Source: Candidatus Cloacimonadota bacterium
GTDB lineage: Bacteria > Muiribacteriota > UBA6191
DNA length: 64,000 bases
NCBI GenBank assembly: GCA_002402105.1
Contig: NVVD01000001.1
Coordinates: forward strand, 575,345-639,344
Reading direction: 5' to 3'
Below are positions 6,283 through 15,058 of this stretch, one piece after another. Under the pieces are notes generated by a model. It did no database searches. It was not told the DNA's origin and saw only the letters and a program-made list of their open reading frames with translations. The position numbers and the translations under genes are program-made. The first letter of the stretch is position 1; each line of letters begins with the position of its first letter.

Positions 6283-9200
6283 ATGAAAAAGCTATTTTTT
6301 TATATGATTTTACTAAACCTATTAAATACTCCATTTGCAGATTTGACAACTCAAATTCAAGATAAAAACGGTGATGTTTATATACTTTTACGTCCAAAAA
6401 ATATACCCGCAAGCCCAGATAATACAGCAGGTTTATATAAGTTCACTCGAACCCAAGATTATGCAAGAAGTCGTTTATCTTTATCTAAAGATAGCAGAAT
6501 CAATTCTTATGAAGGTTTATCTGTTGATAAATTTGGGCATGTTAAATTATTTAGAAGTGAGTCTTTTGCTAATAAATCTGTGTGGGATTTATTAACTGTA
6601 GGAGCAATTTACCCAGGTTCTCCAACTTGTGAAAAACCCTTAGGTAAAGATAATTTTGATGCGGTTACTTCATATATTGGTGGTAAGGCGACTACTATAA
6701 CAAATTTACAAGCAATTAAATTTGGTTGGGTTTATATGATTAATACTGTAAGTGGTGATGAAGGATGGTTTTGTTTATATCCAGCGGGTACTCACTCTCG
6801 TGGTTATGATATTTCAGACCCAGGAGTTAGACCAACTCAAATGATAGCAAATCGTTTTGAAAGAACAGCTGTTAAAGCAGATTCATGGCTTACAGATGTG
6901 TATGACCATTCTAGAAAAGTAATTGGTATGGCAACGATTCCAGCAGGAGCTCAAGTATTTCCTCCAATTAGAGTAATGGGTGATCCAAGACGTCATCCAA
7001 ATATTAATGGTGTAGGTATTAGAGGTCAAGCTTGGGGACAACCTGTTGGTTTTTTAGCTCATGGTCGTGGACGGTTTATGATTGGTACAGATAAGGGTAC
7101 ATATACTGTTGGAGGTGGTTTTGCACCAGGAAAAGGAAGACGGTATGGTAATGCCTCACCAATGCTTGGTTGGTTTTATGCTAGAACCCCTGTTATTACA
7201 GGACAAGTAGCAAATGTAAGAAGAATAGATGATTTAACAATATCAAGATCAAAACTATTTATGGAAGAATATATAACAGCAGACGATAACCAAGTTTTGG
7301 TTAGTGCAGCTAATGACCCCGTTATTATGGCAACTTACAATTTAGTGGCTGGTAGTGATTATTATACTTCTTCAAATTGTGGCGGTTTTACTCAAACAGG
7401 TTTTTTACATTGTAGTGCAAATCCAATTGATACAGCCTATGCTTACTCTGAAAAAGTAGAATCTTACAATGATTGCTCTGATTTATGTGGTCAGTCTCCA
7501 TCAACTCCAATTATTTCTTCTACCGTAGTTAATAAAGGCAGAGCTAAGTTTTCATCTGCTGGTAATAACCAAGACTCTCAAAATGCCTATATTGTAAAGT
7601 CTTTTTATGCAACAGCAAACTCTCCACAACAAACAGGTGTATTTAAACTAGGCGTAGCTGATCCAATTTTAGGGTGGGATTCAACGGATAGTTTTACATA
7701 TAATGGTACAGGTAGTTTTTCAGAAACAAATGGAGGCGGTACAGTCGCTGTAATGGGTAATGATGATTTTGTTATAGCTTATAATTTTTCAGCAGCAGAA
7801 GGTGGGCTTGGTTATGCTTCTGCTATTCAAACTTCTAAACGAATCACTCCAACTGGTGATGATACAAAAGATTTTATTTATGTTTCTGATTTACCATATT
7901 CTCATTTTAATGTAGCAAGTTCTTTTTGGGGGACAGGAGGAATGGTTTGGTGGGCTATTGAAGTGGGTAAGGATTTAAAACTAAACTACGAACAATTTAA
8001 TCACTTCAGAAGCTCTACTCCGATTGTTAAAGATAAAATTTCAGTAGCAAACTCTACACCATTGGCAGCTTTTGGAGCTGATGGAGATAATTTTATTTAT
8101 TTATTACACTCAGGTGGTGGCAATTTAGTAGAAACAGAAAAAGATATAGATAGATTGTTTCCGTCTAAAACTATAAAAAGAATCAAAGAGCTTTGTGCAG
8201 AGCCAAACCGTATCAATGACTCTACTTGTGGTTCGGGGCCAGCATTTTATCCGACAAAGGGACATCATAGAATGACTATTAGAGTCAATCGCTTTGCGGG
8301 GTTAAAATTAGAAAAAATGGCTCCATTACCAGGAGCAAAACCAGTTAAGATTGGTATTTTACCATTAAAGGCTCCATCAGGTGCAGAATGCGTGGCAGAA
8401 TTTGCTTGGAAGGGTGGAGTTGGTGCAACAATTTTAGATGGAGACGTCGGAAAAATAGTAACTCCATGGATTTGTAGCCCACAAAATATAACAGAAACAA
8501 TAGATACAATTTTAGATAACTATTTAATTGAAATGGCTGTTATAAATGTAGCAAACCCCCCCCCTACTTCTAAGCTTAAAATTGATATTGTTGAGCCATC
8601 AAATATTATAAATACTAACTCAAGATACAATGAAGATGTAATGTATCAATTTAATATGGAAAACCCTCCAGTTTTTAACGGGCAGTTAGCTCAATTATCT
8701 TTGTCAACAGGTTCTGATTTATATGGAGATGTATTTTCTGTATCAAACTATGAAGAAGCAGGTATAGCTATTATTAAAAACTTATTACCTTCTGCTACAG
8801 TTGACTTATTTTATGATGACGATGGCCTGATGGGTACATTAGCACCTTCTTTTATTTATAAAGACCTCGATCCAGCAGACCCAATTATTTCTGCGAATGG
8901 CTCAAAAACAATTCGATATAGGTGGAGAGTTGTAGCAAAAACTCCTCCTCATTCTTTAAAAAACTATACAAATGTAGCAAGCGCTTCTGTTGATGCAAGT
9001 TGTCCTGACTTAGTAGTTGGTGGAATAGCCGGAGCCTACTTTTCTTCTTTGAGTGGTACAGAAAAAGGAGAACTTATATCTTCTGGTTTGGGTTTATCAA
9101 ATGCTGAGGGAGTTATGTTTGATTCTTGTTGGCTAGATTTTAATGAACCAAGCTCTTTAACTGGTCTTGGTTCTTATTTAAGTACTCCCAGTTATCCAGA

Positions 9201-12200
9201 AACTAATTTAAGCGCAATATTACTAGGAGGTCAGCAAGTAGTAGTACCAGCAACTTTAAACATGAAGTTTGATGATCCTGGTATTTATGAAGTACAATTA
9301 TATGTGGGTGGTTTACAATATAATGCAGATGATTTAACTTTTTTGAATGCGCCTCAATCAGTAGCTTTTCAACTATCTGTTACAAAAACAGTATCTATTA
9401 TTAATGTTCAAGCATTAGCAGCACAATCTGGAGATGAAATAAAAGATGTTGTAATTGCTAGTAATGACTTAGCAACAAGCTTAAATTTACGAGCAGGAAT
9501 GTACCCCTCTATTTCTAAGATGGAATCTGAGTTTACAAATAGCTCTAGCTTAGAAACAGCTCAAGGTCGATTTCCTGTAATGCCTATTTCTTATTATGAA
9601 AAAGGTGGTCAAGCAAATGTAGGTGGACCTTTAGTAGTCACCTATGAAAACCAACATATGCCTATGGTAGCAGAGGCAGAAATTCAATTTTTTAGGGTTC
9701 AAGATTTAAATTATTCAGCTCAAGAAAACTATGGTGTTAGTGATATTCAAACAAAATTTAAAGGTGTTGGGGCATGGGACTTTACATACCCAGGCGGAGG
9801 AGAGTTAAAATTTTCTGGACATACTTTTAGACCGATTGATAAAAGAACAAGTTTTCCTGCTAATTATTCGAGTGTTAAAGCATCACAAATAACAACAGTG
9901 ATAGCAGAACTAGGAGAATCAAGAAGAGGATATGATGCATCAGGTGATATGGAGACTGGTAAGGGTTGGGATACTTCAATAATTCCAAATGTATTATTAA
10001 ATACAGGTAATTTTGAAGATGCTCATCAAGGGACTTTAGCATCTCGTGAAAAATTTCCAGATATTACTGGTTTTAATAAAAATCTAGTTGAGCATCCTCA
10101 TAGTCTGTACTCTTGGTGGGAAATAAAGTATGCATGGTTTACAAGATATGTACAAGCTGACGGAACAGTGGTCAAAAAAATATTAAAAACAGGGAACTTA
10201 TCAGAAATTTTCGCATTAAATTTAATGGCTTCAAAAGATAGCGACTGGTTAAATGTAGTCAGAAACTTGGCACCAAATCCACTATTAGCAGAGGGTACAA
10301 GTGCTTTTAGTGATTCAAGCCCATTGATTAAAATAGTTGGTTCACCCAATGAACAAAAATTTAGAGTTAGAATACCCTTAATAAATCCAGGAGCATTATT
10401 AGCAGGTTCTGGTAATACAGAGTTAGATGCGCCACTAAAAAATTTAGATTCAAATACTAATTTTGATAATTTATATGCAAATATTCATCCTATGTCAATC
10501 AATGTACCTACAGAGCCTGGTTTAGTAGAGTTAGGTTTACAGCTTTTTTTCCCTACCATGAACTGGGAGGGTAGAGAAGAGTCTACTAATGTAAACGGCA
10601 ATATAAATGCAGGAGAGTTTTCTTACTATGATGCTGTTTATTGGGGGAATCAATCAGAGCTTTCTAATGGAGTACAGTTTGCTGATTTTACTAAAGTTTC
10701 TCATTCATTTGGAGGTGGAGGAAACTCTTTTAGCTCTTGGCCTAGGTTTGCACAACAAAGAACCAGTATATCTTTTGGGGGAGCAAAAGACCTAGAAGCA
10801 GAAAAAATGGGATTAATATTAGCCGATATAATTAGTGGTGGAGATTACAATGGTATTCCAGGAGGATTTTCATCTATTGGTGATACGACAACTTATCACC
10901 CACCAGGTGGTGTTGGAGAAAGAGATCATTTTACAGAAATTGTTTGTTTAGATTTAAAAAACCCAATTTTAACCCTTGAAAAAGGGCTAGCTTTAAATGC
11001 AGATACTGGTGGGGTATCTAATGAAGACATCGTACTTGAAGTGCAAGATAATAATCCATTTGCTCAATGGAAATCTTTTTCAGAAATTGGGGATAATACT
11101 TTACGAGAAAGGGTTCCAAGTTTAGTAAACTCTTATTATGAAATAGGTTCTGATCCAAGAAATTTAATAGGTATTGGTTTAAGAGGAAACAAAACCCCCG
11201 AAAGGGCTTATGGTTTTCCTCTTTCATTTACAAATTTAAATGCTAGTGGAGATATTGATAGAGATGATATAAAAAAAATGCCCCAATTTACGATGGGAGA
11301 TGATGCAAAGCCAATTACATTAAGTAATCTTGGTTATGCTTATAACCCGATGGATATGGAGTATAGTAACGCTGATTTTTATTTTCCAAATAAAAGTAGT
11401 ATGAGTTTTCCTGAAGATGGTTTATTTATAGAAAGAAAAGCAGCAACAGGAGCAAGTGCTTTCATTGGTGGAACAAATGGTACTGGTTCAGTAAATTCAA
11501 AATCAACAGATGAACAAGCGTGGTTTCATTCATGGAGTAGAACAAGTGCAGGTATAATAAATAGACATTTATTCTATCCACCTGCAAATGCACTTGCAGT
11601 AACAAAAGATACTGTAAGAACAAAAAATGTAGGTCAAACAGTTGATATAAATATGTGGATGATATCTCATATGATTGATAATAACGTTGCCCCTTATAAC
11701 CTAGAAGCAAAGCATTCAGATAACTTGTTTGTGTCGTATTTGACAGCTAATGGTACAGGCGACAATGATTATGAAGTATCAAATACAAATTGTTTGTCAG
11801 GCGAGTCTCCTTTTGATGAAACCCCAGATGATTGTTGGATTAAAACAAGATGGTTGATTCCAAAAGAGTCTTTACTAGCACCATATTTTGTTGACTCTAG
11901 TGCTTCTTGGAATGCACTTAATTTAAATATCTATGCAAAAGCAAGAGATGTTAGAGTCTCTACAGATCAACCAGATTACCTATCAAGTTCTTATAATACT
12001 ATTCCACCAAATTGGTTTAATGGGGTTTTTGGAAATTGGCCAAGTTATGACTTTGATTCCCCTTTTAGAAGAAGAGTTGCGGGAGAAAATGCTGATTTAG
12101 CAGGTGTCTTAGGTGCTGGGGTTATTGGTATCAAAAATAAAGTAGAGCGGGTTTTAGATAATACTTTACAAAGAAGTGCTACATTAATTTCAAGTTTAAC

Positions 12201-12843
12201 AGTAGGAGATAATGATGCTCCAAATGTTAGAGTCACTTTGTTTGATTACAAAAGTAGTTCGATGGTTTCATATGCTGTGATGGGGGCACAAGGCATTGAT
12301 GTTAATACACAAACAGATGCTGATGATGCATTTGTATTTCGTTCTAAAGACCCTAGAAATACAGCAACTTTATTTGATAGTGATGGCTTTTTTGATTCAA
12401 CAAATTGGACAAGTGCCAATCAAGAGGATATTAGAGTTAATCAATCAGCGTCGAGTGCTACAAATCAAAAGTTATATAGAATTCCAGAAGATGTGAGATT
12501 TAGAGTAGAGGTTCAAGCATCAGATAATAAAGTTTTAGAAAATATTACTATTAGTATTTCAGGCGGTCACTTTACAAAATTTACTCATCCAGATACAAAT
12601 ATTGAAAGAGTTGAAACAGAGGAACAATTTCCAGGATATAATGCTAGTAATAAAAGAATTTATAATCAATTCAGAAGAGGTGTGAAAGATCACTTTTATC
12701 CAAGAGCTGGTTATTATGATGTCTTAGAAGTGGTTGTAATTGATGGTGCAGCAGGTAACACTAGAAAAATCTATATTCCAATTGAAGTTATTCCACAAGA
12801 TTTACACTTTAGAAAGCTTGGAAGTGATCAAAGATTAAAATAA
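6283..12843 (+). CDS. Giant secreted protein (2186 residues), unknown family
   Basis: A signal peptide of about 19 residues (MKKLFFYMILLNLLNTPFAD) is followed by a very large, mostly beta-rich, Gly/Ser/Asn/Thr-rich exported protein. Scattered Cys residues (for example in SSNCGG and NDCSDLCGQ) suggest disulfides formed outside the cytoplasm. The last ~110 residues look like an Ig/PKD-type beta-sandwich ending EVVVIDGAAGNTRKIYIPIEV. I recognise no catalytic motif and no sorting tail. A run of nine C lies at codon ~758. The gene starts one base after the Skp-like pair, and its TAA is followed immediately by the ATG of the CDGSH-TIR gene. Likely role: cell-surface or released protein, possibly structural or adhesive; unproven. 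Confidence 0.8.
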   Translation: MKKLFFYMILLNLLNTPFADLTTQIQDKNGDVYILLRPKNIPASPDNTAGLYKFTRTQDYARSRLSLSKDSRINSYEGLSVDKFGHVKLFRSESFANKSVWDLLTVGAIYPGSPTCEKPLGKDNFDAVTSYIGGKATTITNLQAIKFGWVYMINTVSGDEGWFCLYPAGTHSRGYDISDPGVRPTQMIANRFERTAVKADSWLTDVYDHSRKVIGMATIPAGAQVFPPIRVMGDPRRHPNINGVGIRGQAWGQPVGFLAHGRGRFMIGTDKGTYTVGGGFAPGKGRRYGNASPMLGWFYARTPVITGQVANVRRIDDLTISRSKLFMEEYITADDNQVLVSAANDPVIMATYNLVAGSDYYTSSNCGGFTQTGFLHCSANPIDTAYAYSEKVESYNDCSDLCGQSPSTPIISSTVVNKGRAKFSSAGNNQDSQNAYIVKSFYATANSPQQTGVFKLGVADPILGWDSTDSFTYNGTGSFSETNGGGTVAVMGNDDFVIAYNFSAAEGGLGYASAIQTSKRITPTGDDTKDFIYVSDLPYSHFNVASSFWGTGGMVWWAIEVGKDLKLNYEQFNHFRSSTPIVKDKISVANSTPLAAFGADGDNFIYLLHSGGGNLVETEKDIDRLFPSKTIKRIKELCAEPNRINDSTCGSGPAFYPTKGHHRMTIRVNRFAGLKLEKMAPLPGAKPVKIGILPLKAPSGAECVAEFAWKGGVGATILDGDVGKIVTPWICSPQNITETIDTILDNYLIEMAVINVANPPPTSKLKIDIVEPSNIINTNSRYNEDVMYQFNMENPPVFNGQLAQLSLSTGSDLYGDVFSVSNYEEAGIAIIKNLLPSATVDLFYDDDGLMGTLAPSFIYKDLDPADPIISANGSKTIRYRWRVVAKTPPHSLKNYTNVASASVDASCPDLVVGGIAGAYFSSLSGTEKGELISSGLGLSNAEGVMFDSCWLDFNEPSSLTGLGSYLSTPSYPETNLSAILLGGQQVVVPATLNMKFDDPGIYEVQLYVGGLQYNADDLTFLNAPQSVAFQLSVTKTVSIINVQALAAQSGDEIKDVVIASNDLATSLNLRAGMYPSISKMESEFTNSSSLETAQGRFPVMPISYYEKGGQANVGGPLVVTYENQHMPMVAEAEIQFFRVQDLNYSAQENYGVSDIQTKFKGVGAWDFTYPGGGELKFSGHTFRPIDKRTSFPANYSSVKASQITTVIAELGESRRGYDASGDMETGKGWDTSIIPNVLLNTGNFEDAHQGTLASREKFPDITGFNKNLVEHPHSLYSWWEIKYAWFTRYVQADGTVVKKILKTGNLSEIFALNLMASKDSDWLNVVRNLAPNPLLAEGTSAFSDSSPLIKIVGSPNEQKFRVRIPLINPGALLAGSGNTELDAPLKNLDSNTNFDNLYANIHPMSINVPTEPGLVELGLQLFFPTMNWEGREESTNVNGNINAGEFSYYDAVYWGNQSELSNGVQFADFTKVSHSFGGGGNSFSSWPRFAQQRTSISFGGAKDLEAEKMGLILADIISGGDYNGIPGGFSSIGDTTTYHPPGGVGERDHFTEIVCLDLKNPILTLEKGLALNADTGGVSNEDIVLEVQDNNPFAQWKSFSEIGDNTLRERVPSLVNSYYEIGSDPRNLIGIGLRGNKTPERAYGFPLSFTNLNASGDIDRDDIKKMPQFTMGDDAKPITLSNLGYAYNPMDMEYSNADFYFPNKSSMSFPEDGLFIERKAATGASAFIGGTNGTGSVNSKSTDEQAWFHSWSRTSAGIINRHLFYPPANALAVTKDTVRTKNVGQTVDINMWMISHMIDNNVAPYNLEAKHSDNLFVSYLTANGTGDNDYEVSNTNCLSGESPFDETPDDCWIKTRWLIPKESLLAPYFVDSSASWNALNLNIYAKARDVRVSTDQPDYLSSSYNTIPPNWFNGVFGNWPSYDFDSPFRRRVAGENADLAGVLGAGVIGIKNKVERVLDNTLQRSATLISSLTVGDNDAPNVRVTLFDYKSSSMVSYAVMGAQGIDVNTQTDADDAFVFRSKDPRNTATLFDSDGFFDSTNWTSANQEDIRVNQSASSATNQKLYRIPEDVRFRVEVQASDNKVLENITISISGGHFTKFTHPDTNIERVETEEQFPGYNASNKRIYNQFRRGVKDHFYPRAGYYDVLEVVVIDGAAGNTRKIYIPIEVIPQDLHFRKLGSDQRLK
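8556..8564 (+). repeat. C9 homopolymer inside the giant-protein gene
   Basis: Nine consecutive C in a ~30% G+C sequence, read as AAC CCC CCC CCT (Asn-Pro-Pro-Pro). It is the longest G/C homopolymer I found in the window; the next are runs of six G. Slippage here would shift the frame after about 760 residues, as in phase-variable surface genes. Confidence 0.8.
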
Positions 12844-13689
12844 ATGATTATTAAAAAATGTTTTTGTAAAAAATCTAAAAAGTTCCCGATTTGTGATGGT
12901 GAACATGGTCAACTTGGTTGGTCTTGTAATATTGATATTGAGATTGACCCAGATTATGCCTTTTTTTCTAATTTATCTTTAGAAAATATTGGTCTTAAAG
13001 CTGCTAATCATTTTGATGGTGTTTCTTATGTAAATCCAAGAAAAAAAGTAATATGCCAAAAAGCAGTTTATTTTTCTAACGGAACAGATTTAGAGCACTT
13101 TGAAAAGTGGAAAAATAAAATAGACGCTCAAAAATATTATATAATTTTTTTGAATAAAAGTATTTTGAGACCAAAAATTTCTTTAGATTGGGAAGTCATA
13201 CTTTTGGATAGTGATTGTGAACATCCAATGCTTGAATTAGAGAGATTTTTTTCTTTAGGCTTAGTTGTAAATAGTTTAACTACTATTTTAGATAAAGTTT
13301 TTTTGTCTCATAGTGTCCAAGATGAAAACTCGATTCACTTTGTAGTTGAGTATTTACGTAAATTTTTAGATGTAGATATATTTTTATGCGGGGACTCTTT
13401 GCAAGAAGGCTCATTATGGTTTGATGAAATAGAGTCAAACTTAAAGGGTCGTGAACATTTCATTTTACTAAACTCAGCTTTTGTTAAGTCTTCAGTTTTT
13501 TGTGCTTTTGAAGCTGGCATGGCAAAAGCTTTTAATAAAAAAATATCTATTATTAGTTTAGATGGTAGTACACCATCAGCCTACTTTCAGCACCTTCATA
13601 TGTTTGATATACCAAGATTACAATTACAAAAACCGTGGTTAACTCATAAAGAGGTTTTGATTGAGACGTTTTTTAAAATTTTGGGGTAA
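12844..13689 (+). CDS. CDGSH iron-sulfur motif fused to a TIR domain
   Basis: 281 residues, no signal peptide, so cytoplasmic. Residues 6-21 match the CDGSH (mitoNEET-type) 2Fe-2S consensus C-x-C-x2-S-x3-P-x-C-D-G-x-H: Cys6, Cys8, Cys17 and His21 are the expected ligands, with Glu20 in the variable position. Residues ~152-245 are a TIR domain: VFLSHS at the first strand, DSLQEGSLW for the BB-loop region, and SVFCAFE, in which Glu223 fills the NADase catalytic-glutamate position of the S-x-W-C-x-x-E motif. Residues ~30-150 are unrecognised. Bacterial TIR domains commonly hydrolyse or cyclise NAD+ in anti-phage defence; CDGSH clusters are redox- and acid-labile. A redox-sensing TIR NADase is inference. 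Its ATG directly follows the giant gene's stop; the terminator is at 13709-13754. Confidence 0.8.
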   Translation: MIIKKCFCKKSKKFPICDGEHGQLGWSCNIDIEIDPDYAFFSNLSLENIGLKAANHFDGVSYVNPRKKVICQKAVYFSNGTDLEHFEKWKNKIDAQKYYIIFLNKSILRPKISLDWEVILLDSDCEHPMLELERFFSLGLVVNSLTTILDKVFLSHSVQDENSIHFVVEYLRKFLDVDIFLCGDSLQEGSLWFDEIESNLKGREHFILLNSAFVKSSVFCAFEAGMAKAFNKKISIISLDGSTPSAYFQHLHMFDIPRLQLQKPWLTHKEVLIETFFKILG

Positions 13690-13700
13690 AATGGTATTAA

Positions 13701-14807
13701 TTAATCTAAAAAACTTAAGCGATAACTAGTACTTCTACCACCGCTTAAGTTTTTAATAAATATTTTGTAACTTTGTAAAACTTTAATATCTCGTAAGGCA
13801 GTATCATTAGAACATTTAGTTAGTTTGGAGTATTTAGAGCTATTCATGTAGCCCTTAAAATCATCTTCGAGCATTTTATTTATAATTAGTCTTTGTCTTT
13901 TATTTATAGAGAGTTTATTAATTTCACTCCAAATTGTGGCTTTTAATAAAACTTTTTTTAAGGTTTCATTAGCATTTAAAATGGCACGATCAGTACAATC
14001 TAAAAACCAGTTAAGCCATGGACTTAAATCTAAACTTCCAGTTTGTTGTTTTTCTAATAAATTATAATATTCTTGACGTTCTAATTCAATTTGAGTTGAA
14101 AGGCTATAAAAACGATTTGGAGTGTTATCTGCACGTGTTAGTGCTAGATCTGCAATGGCTCGAGCAATTCTACCATTTCCATCATCAAAAGGATGAACTG
14201 TTACAAACCAAAAATGAGCGATTCCTGCTTTTAAAAGAGGGTCAATTGAATTATCTTTTTCAAACCATTCTAAAAATAGTTTCATTTCTTGATGAATTGA
14301 ATCTGCATGAGGAGCTTCAAAATGGACTGTTTCTTTGCCAAAAATACCAGATACTATTTGCATAGGGCCAGACTTTGAACTTCTCCAATTGCCAACAGTT
14401 ATTTTATTTATTCCACTTCTTCCTGTTGGAAAAAGTGCTCCATGCCAATCAAATAAACGATTTTTAGTTAAAGGTTTATTAAAGTTTTTTGTAGCATCTA
14501 AAATTACGTTAACAATTCCATCAACATTATGGCTTATTGTAATAAGACCACCTATATCTATTCCTAGATGGCGGGCAAGAGAAGAACGAACCTCATTAAA
14601 ACTGAGATTTTCACCTTCAATAATAGAAGATTTAATAATATCATTTGTTAAAGTTTTAAGATTAGCCTCTGATTGAAGATCAAAACTTATATTTTCCATT
14701 TTACCAAGAAGCTTTCCTTGAAAATGTCTGATATTTATTAACTTTTTTGATATGTTTTTCTCATCCCAAATAAAATTGGGCCAATTTTTATTTTCATAAA
14801 TCCACAT
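13701..14807 (-). CDS. Fic-domain protein (DUF4172-Fic, class II type)
   Basis: 368 residues. The N-terminus (MWIYENKNWPNFIWDE, residues 1-~80) resembles the DUF4172 module often fused to Fic. Residues 60-65 (SSIIEG) fit the inhibitory-helix motif S/T-x3-E-G/N, which blocks ATP binding in cis. Residues 205-213 are HPFDDGNGR, the Fic catalytic motif with the nucleophile-activating His. Fic enzymes usually transfer AMP to hydroxyl groups of target proteins. The C-terminal ~90 residues look like a winged-helix or DNA-binding tail. GGAG precedes the ATG. The last ~15 codons overlap an inverted repeat that can act as a terminator. Convergent with the CDGSH-TIR gene; no obvious antitoxin partner. 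Confidence 0.9.
   Translation of the reverse strand: MWIYENKNWPNFIWDEKNISKKLINIRHFQGKLLGKMENISFDLQSEANLKTLTNDIIKSSIIEGENLSFNEVRSSLARHLGIDIGGLITISHNVDGIVNVILDATKNFNKPLTKNRLFDWHGALFPTGRSGINKITVGNWRSSKSGPMQIVSGIFGKETVHFEAPHADSIHQEMKLFLEWFEKDNSIDPLLKAGIAHFWFVTVHPFDDGNGRIARAIADLALTRADNTPNRFYSLSTQIELERQEYYNLLEKQQTGSLDLSPWLNWFLDCTDRAILNANETLKKVLLKATIWSEINKLSINKRQRLIINKMLEDDFKGYMNSSKYSKLTKCSNDTALRDIKVLQSYKIFIKNLSGGRSTSYRLSFLD
13709..13754. terminator. Bidirectional terminator overlapping the 3' end of the Fic gene
   Basis: 13-bp perfect arms (AAAAACTTAAGCG and CGCTTAAGTTTTT) around a 20-base loop, with T-runs on both strands. It serves the CDGSH-TIR gene on plus. On minus it lies inside the last Fic codons, before the stop at 13701-13703. 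Confidence 0.65.
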
Positions 14808-14831
14808 ATAATCTCCGCACTTTTTACAGGG

Positions 14832-14860
14832 ATTATATAGCTTATTCGTTGCAAAAGTAA
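14832..14860 (-). promoter_or_regulatory. Candidate promoter of the Fic gene
   Basis: On the minus strand a perfect TATAAT is preceded, after a 17-base spacer, by TTACTT. The predicted start lies about 18 bases before the Fic ATG. Confidence 0.45.
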
Positions 14861-14895
14861 AGAGTATATCGAGGTGTATTATTTATTCATAAAAA

Positions 14896-14930
14896 AATAC
14901 CCCTAAAGTAAAACTTTGAGGGTGTTTTTG
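14896..14930. terminator. Terminator-like hairpin between divergent genes
   Basis: ACCCCTAAAG pairs with CTTTGAGGGT (one mismatch, one wobble) around TAAAA, with T-runs on both strands. It lies between divergently transcribed Fic and M6 genes, so no annotated gene reads into it; it may end an unrecognised short transcript or act as an attenuator. Confidence 0.45.
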
Positions 14931-15058
14931 GGAGTAAATCATAGCTTACAGATTAAATTTATTTAAATAAAGGGGATTTACTTAGATTTGCAGTATATAA
15001 TGCTATTTATTATCTAAATCATTTAATTGATTGGCTAAGTGAAACTATCGAGGTTTTT

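Noticed and set aside
14018-14676. Plus-strand frames opposite the Fic gene
   Set aside because: Shadow frames over the conserved Fic motif region; no protein-like features of their own.
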